From Echinometra lucunter (Eukaryota > Echinodermata > Echinoidea > Camarodonta > Echinometridae): a stretch of 64,000 bases of DNA. The notes below the pieces were generated by a model, which had not been told where the DNA came from, did not search any database, and worked only from the letters and a program-made list of their open reading frames with translations. The DNA lies in NCBI GenBank assembly GCA_029962745.1, contig CM057165.1, positions 2,481,476 to 2,545,475 of the forward strand. The letters run 5' to 3'. A program made the position numbers and the translations under genes. Of the stretch, positions 63,889-64,000 are shown piece by piece. How positions within the stretch are numbered: the stretch's first letter is position 1; every line of letters starts with the position of its first letter.

Positions 63889-64000
63889 CATTGTGTCCTC
63901 TTCTACCACCTTTTTACCTATCTTTTGCGGTAAAAGGGTTTATTCATATTTCTTATTCCATTCTAGTCTTTCATATGTTGCAAAATTTTCATCATTTCAA
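61890..64000 (-). repeat. Inverted copy of the AJM1-like upstream region
   Basis: Matches 30959-33057 in reverse orientation up to the window edge, so the copy continues beyond the window. It includes the palindromic element at about 62522-62680. Microsatellites differ in length from the main copy: the CT array at 63803-63884 is about 80 bases where the main copy has 33, while another GA array of 51 bases (31406-31456) is reduced to about 11. Confidence 0.9.

Overview
The window looks like nuclear DNA from a marine deuterostome, most likely an echinoderm and probably a sea urchin. The genes are intron-rich metazoan genes, ACATGTACATGT-type words are common, there is a tRNA-like SINE of the kind known from sea urchins, and non-coding DNA is crowded with short inverted-repeat transposons and microsatellites. 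Species is an inference.

Three protein-coding loci can be supported. (1) SCFD2, a Sec1/Munc18-type vesicle-traffic protein, lies on the minus strand from 24457 to 10869 in 14 coding exons; all phases agree and give about 676 residues. (2) PHPT1, the 14 kDa phosphohistidine phosphatase, lies head-to-head with it on the plus strand (25798-28250) in three coding exons, 116 residues. (3) An AJM1-like gene (apical junction component 1 homologue; MYND zinc finger) lies on the plus strand at 33058-49748. It has one 9,855-base exon coding 3,285 mostly disordered residues, followed by two small exons with the conserved MYND finger and C-terminal domain. The MYND exon carries an apparent one-base frameshift.

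The window appears to be three contigs joined by two runs of exactly 500 N: 1-8078, 8579-52642 and 53143-64000. The end of contig 1 (2720-8078) repeats the start of contig 2 (8579-13445), so the last three SCFD2 exons appear twice. Contig 3 is a reverse-complement copy of 30959-41680 and so repeats most of the AJM1-like giant exon. Repeats that stop exactly at gaps, with allele-level differences, suggest unmerged haplotypes rather than real gene duplications. The two haplotypes give natural filled/empty comparisons for several transposon insertions.

Region by region: 1-2719 has no recognised gene; 2720-13445 holds the two haplotype copies of the SCFD2 3' end; 13446-24457 is the rest of SCFD2; 24458-25797 is a divergent promoter region; 25798-28250 is PHPT1; 28251-33057 is intergenic and repeat-rich; 33058-49748 is the AJM1-like gene; 49749-52642 has no recognised gene; 53143-64000 is the inverted AJM1-like copy. 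I saw no prokaryotic, viral or CRISPR system. The three genes have no obvious shared pathway; the most unusual item is the very large AJM1-like protein.
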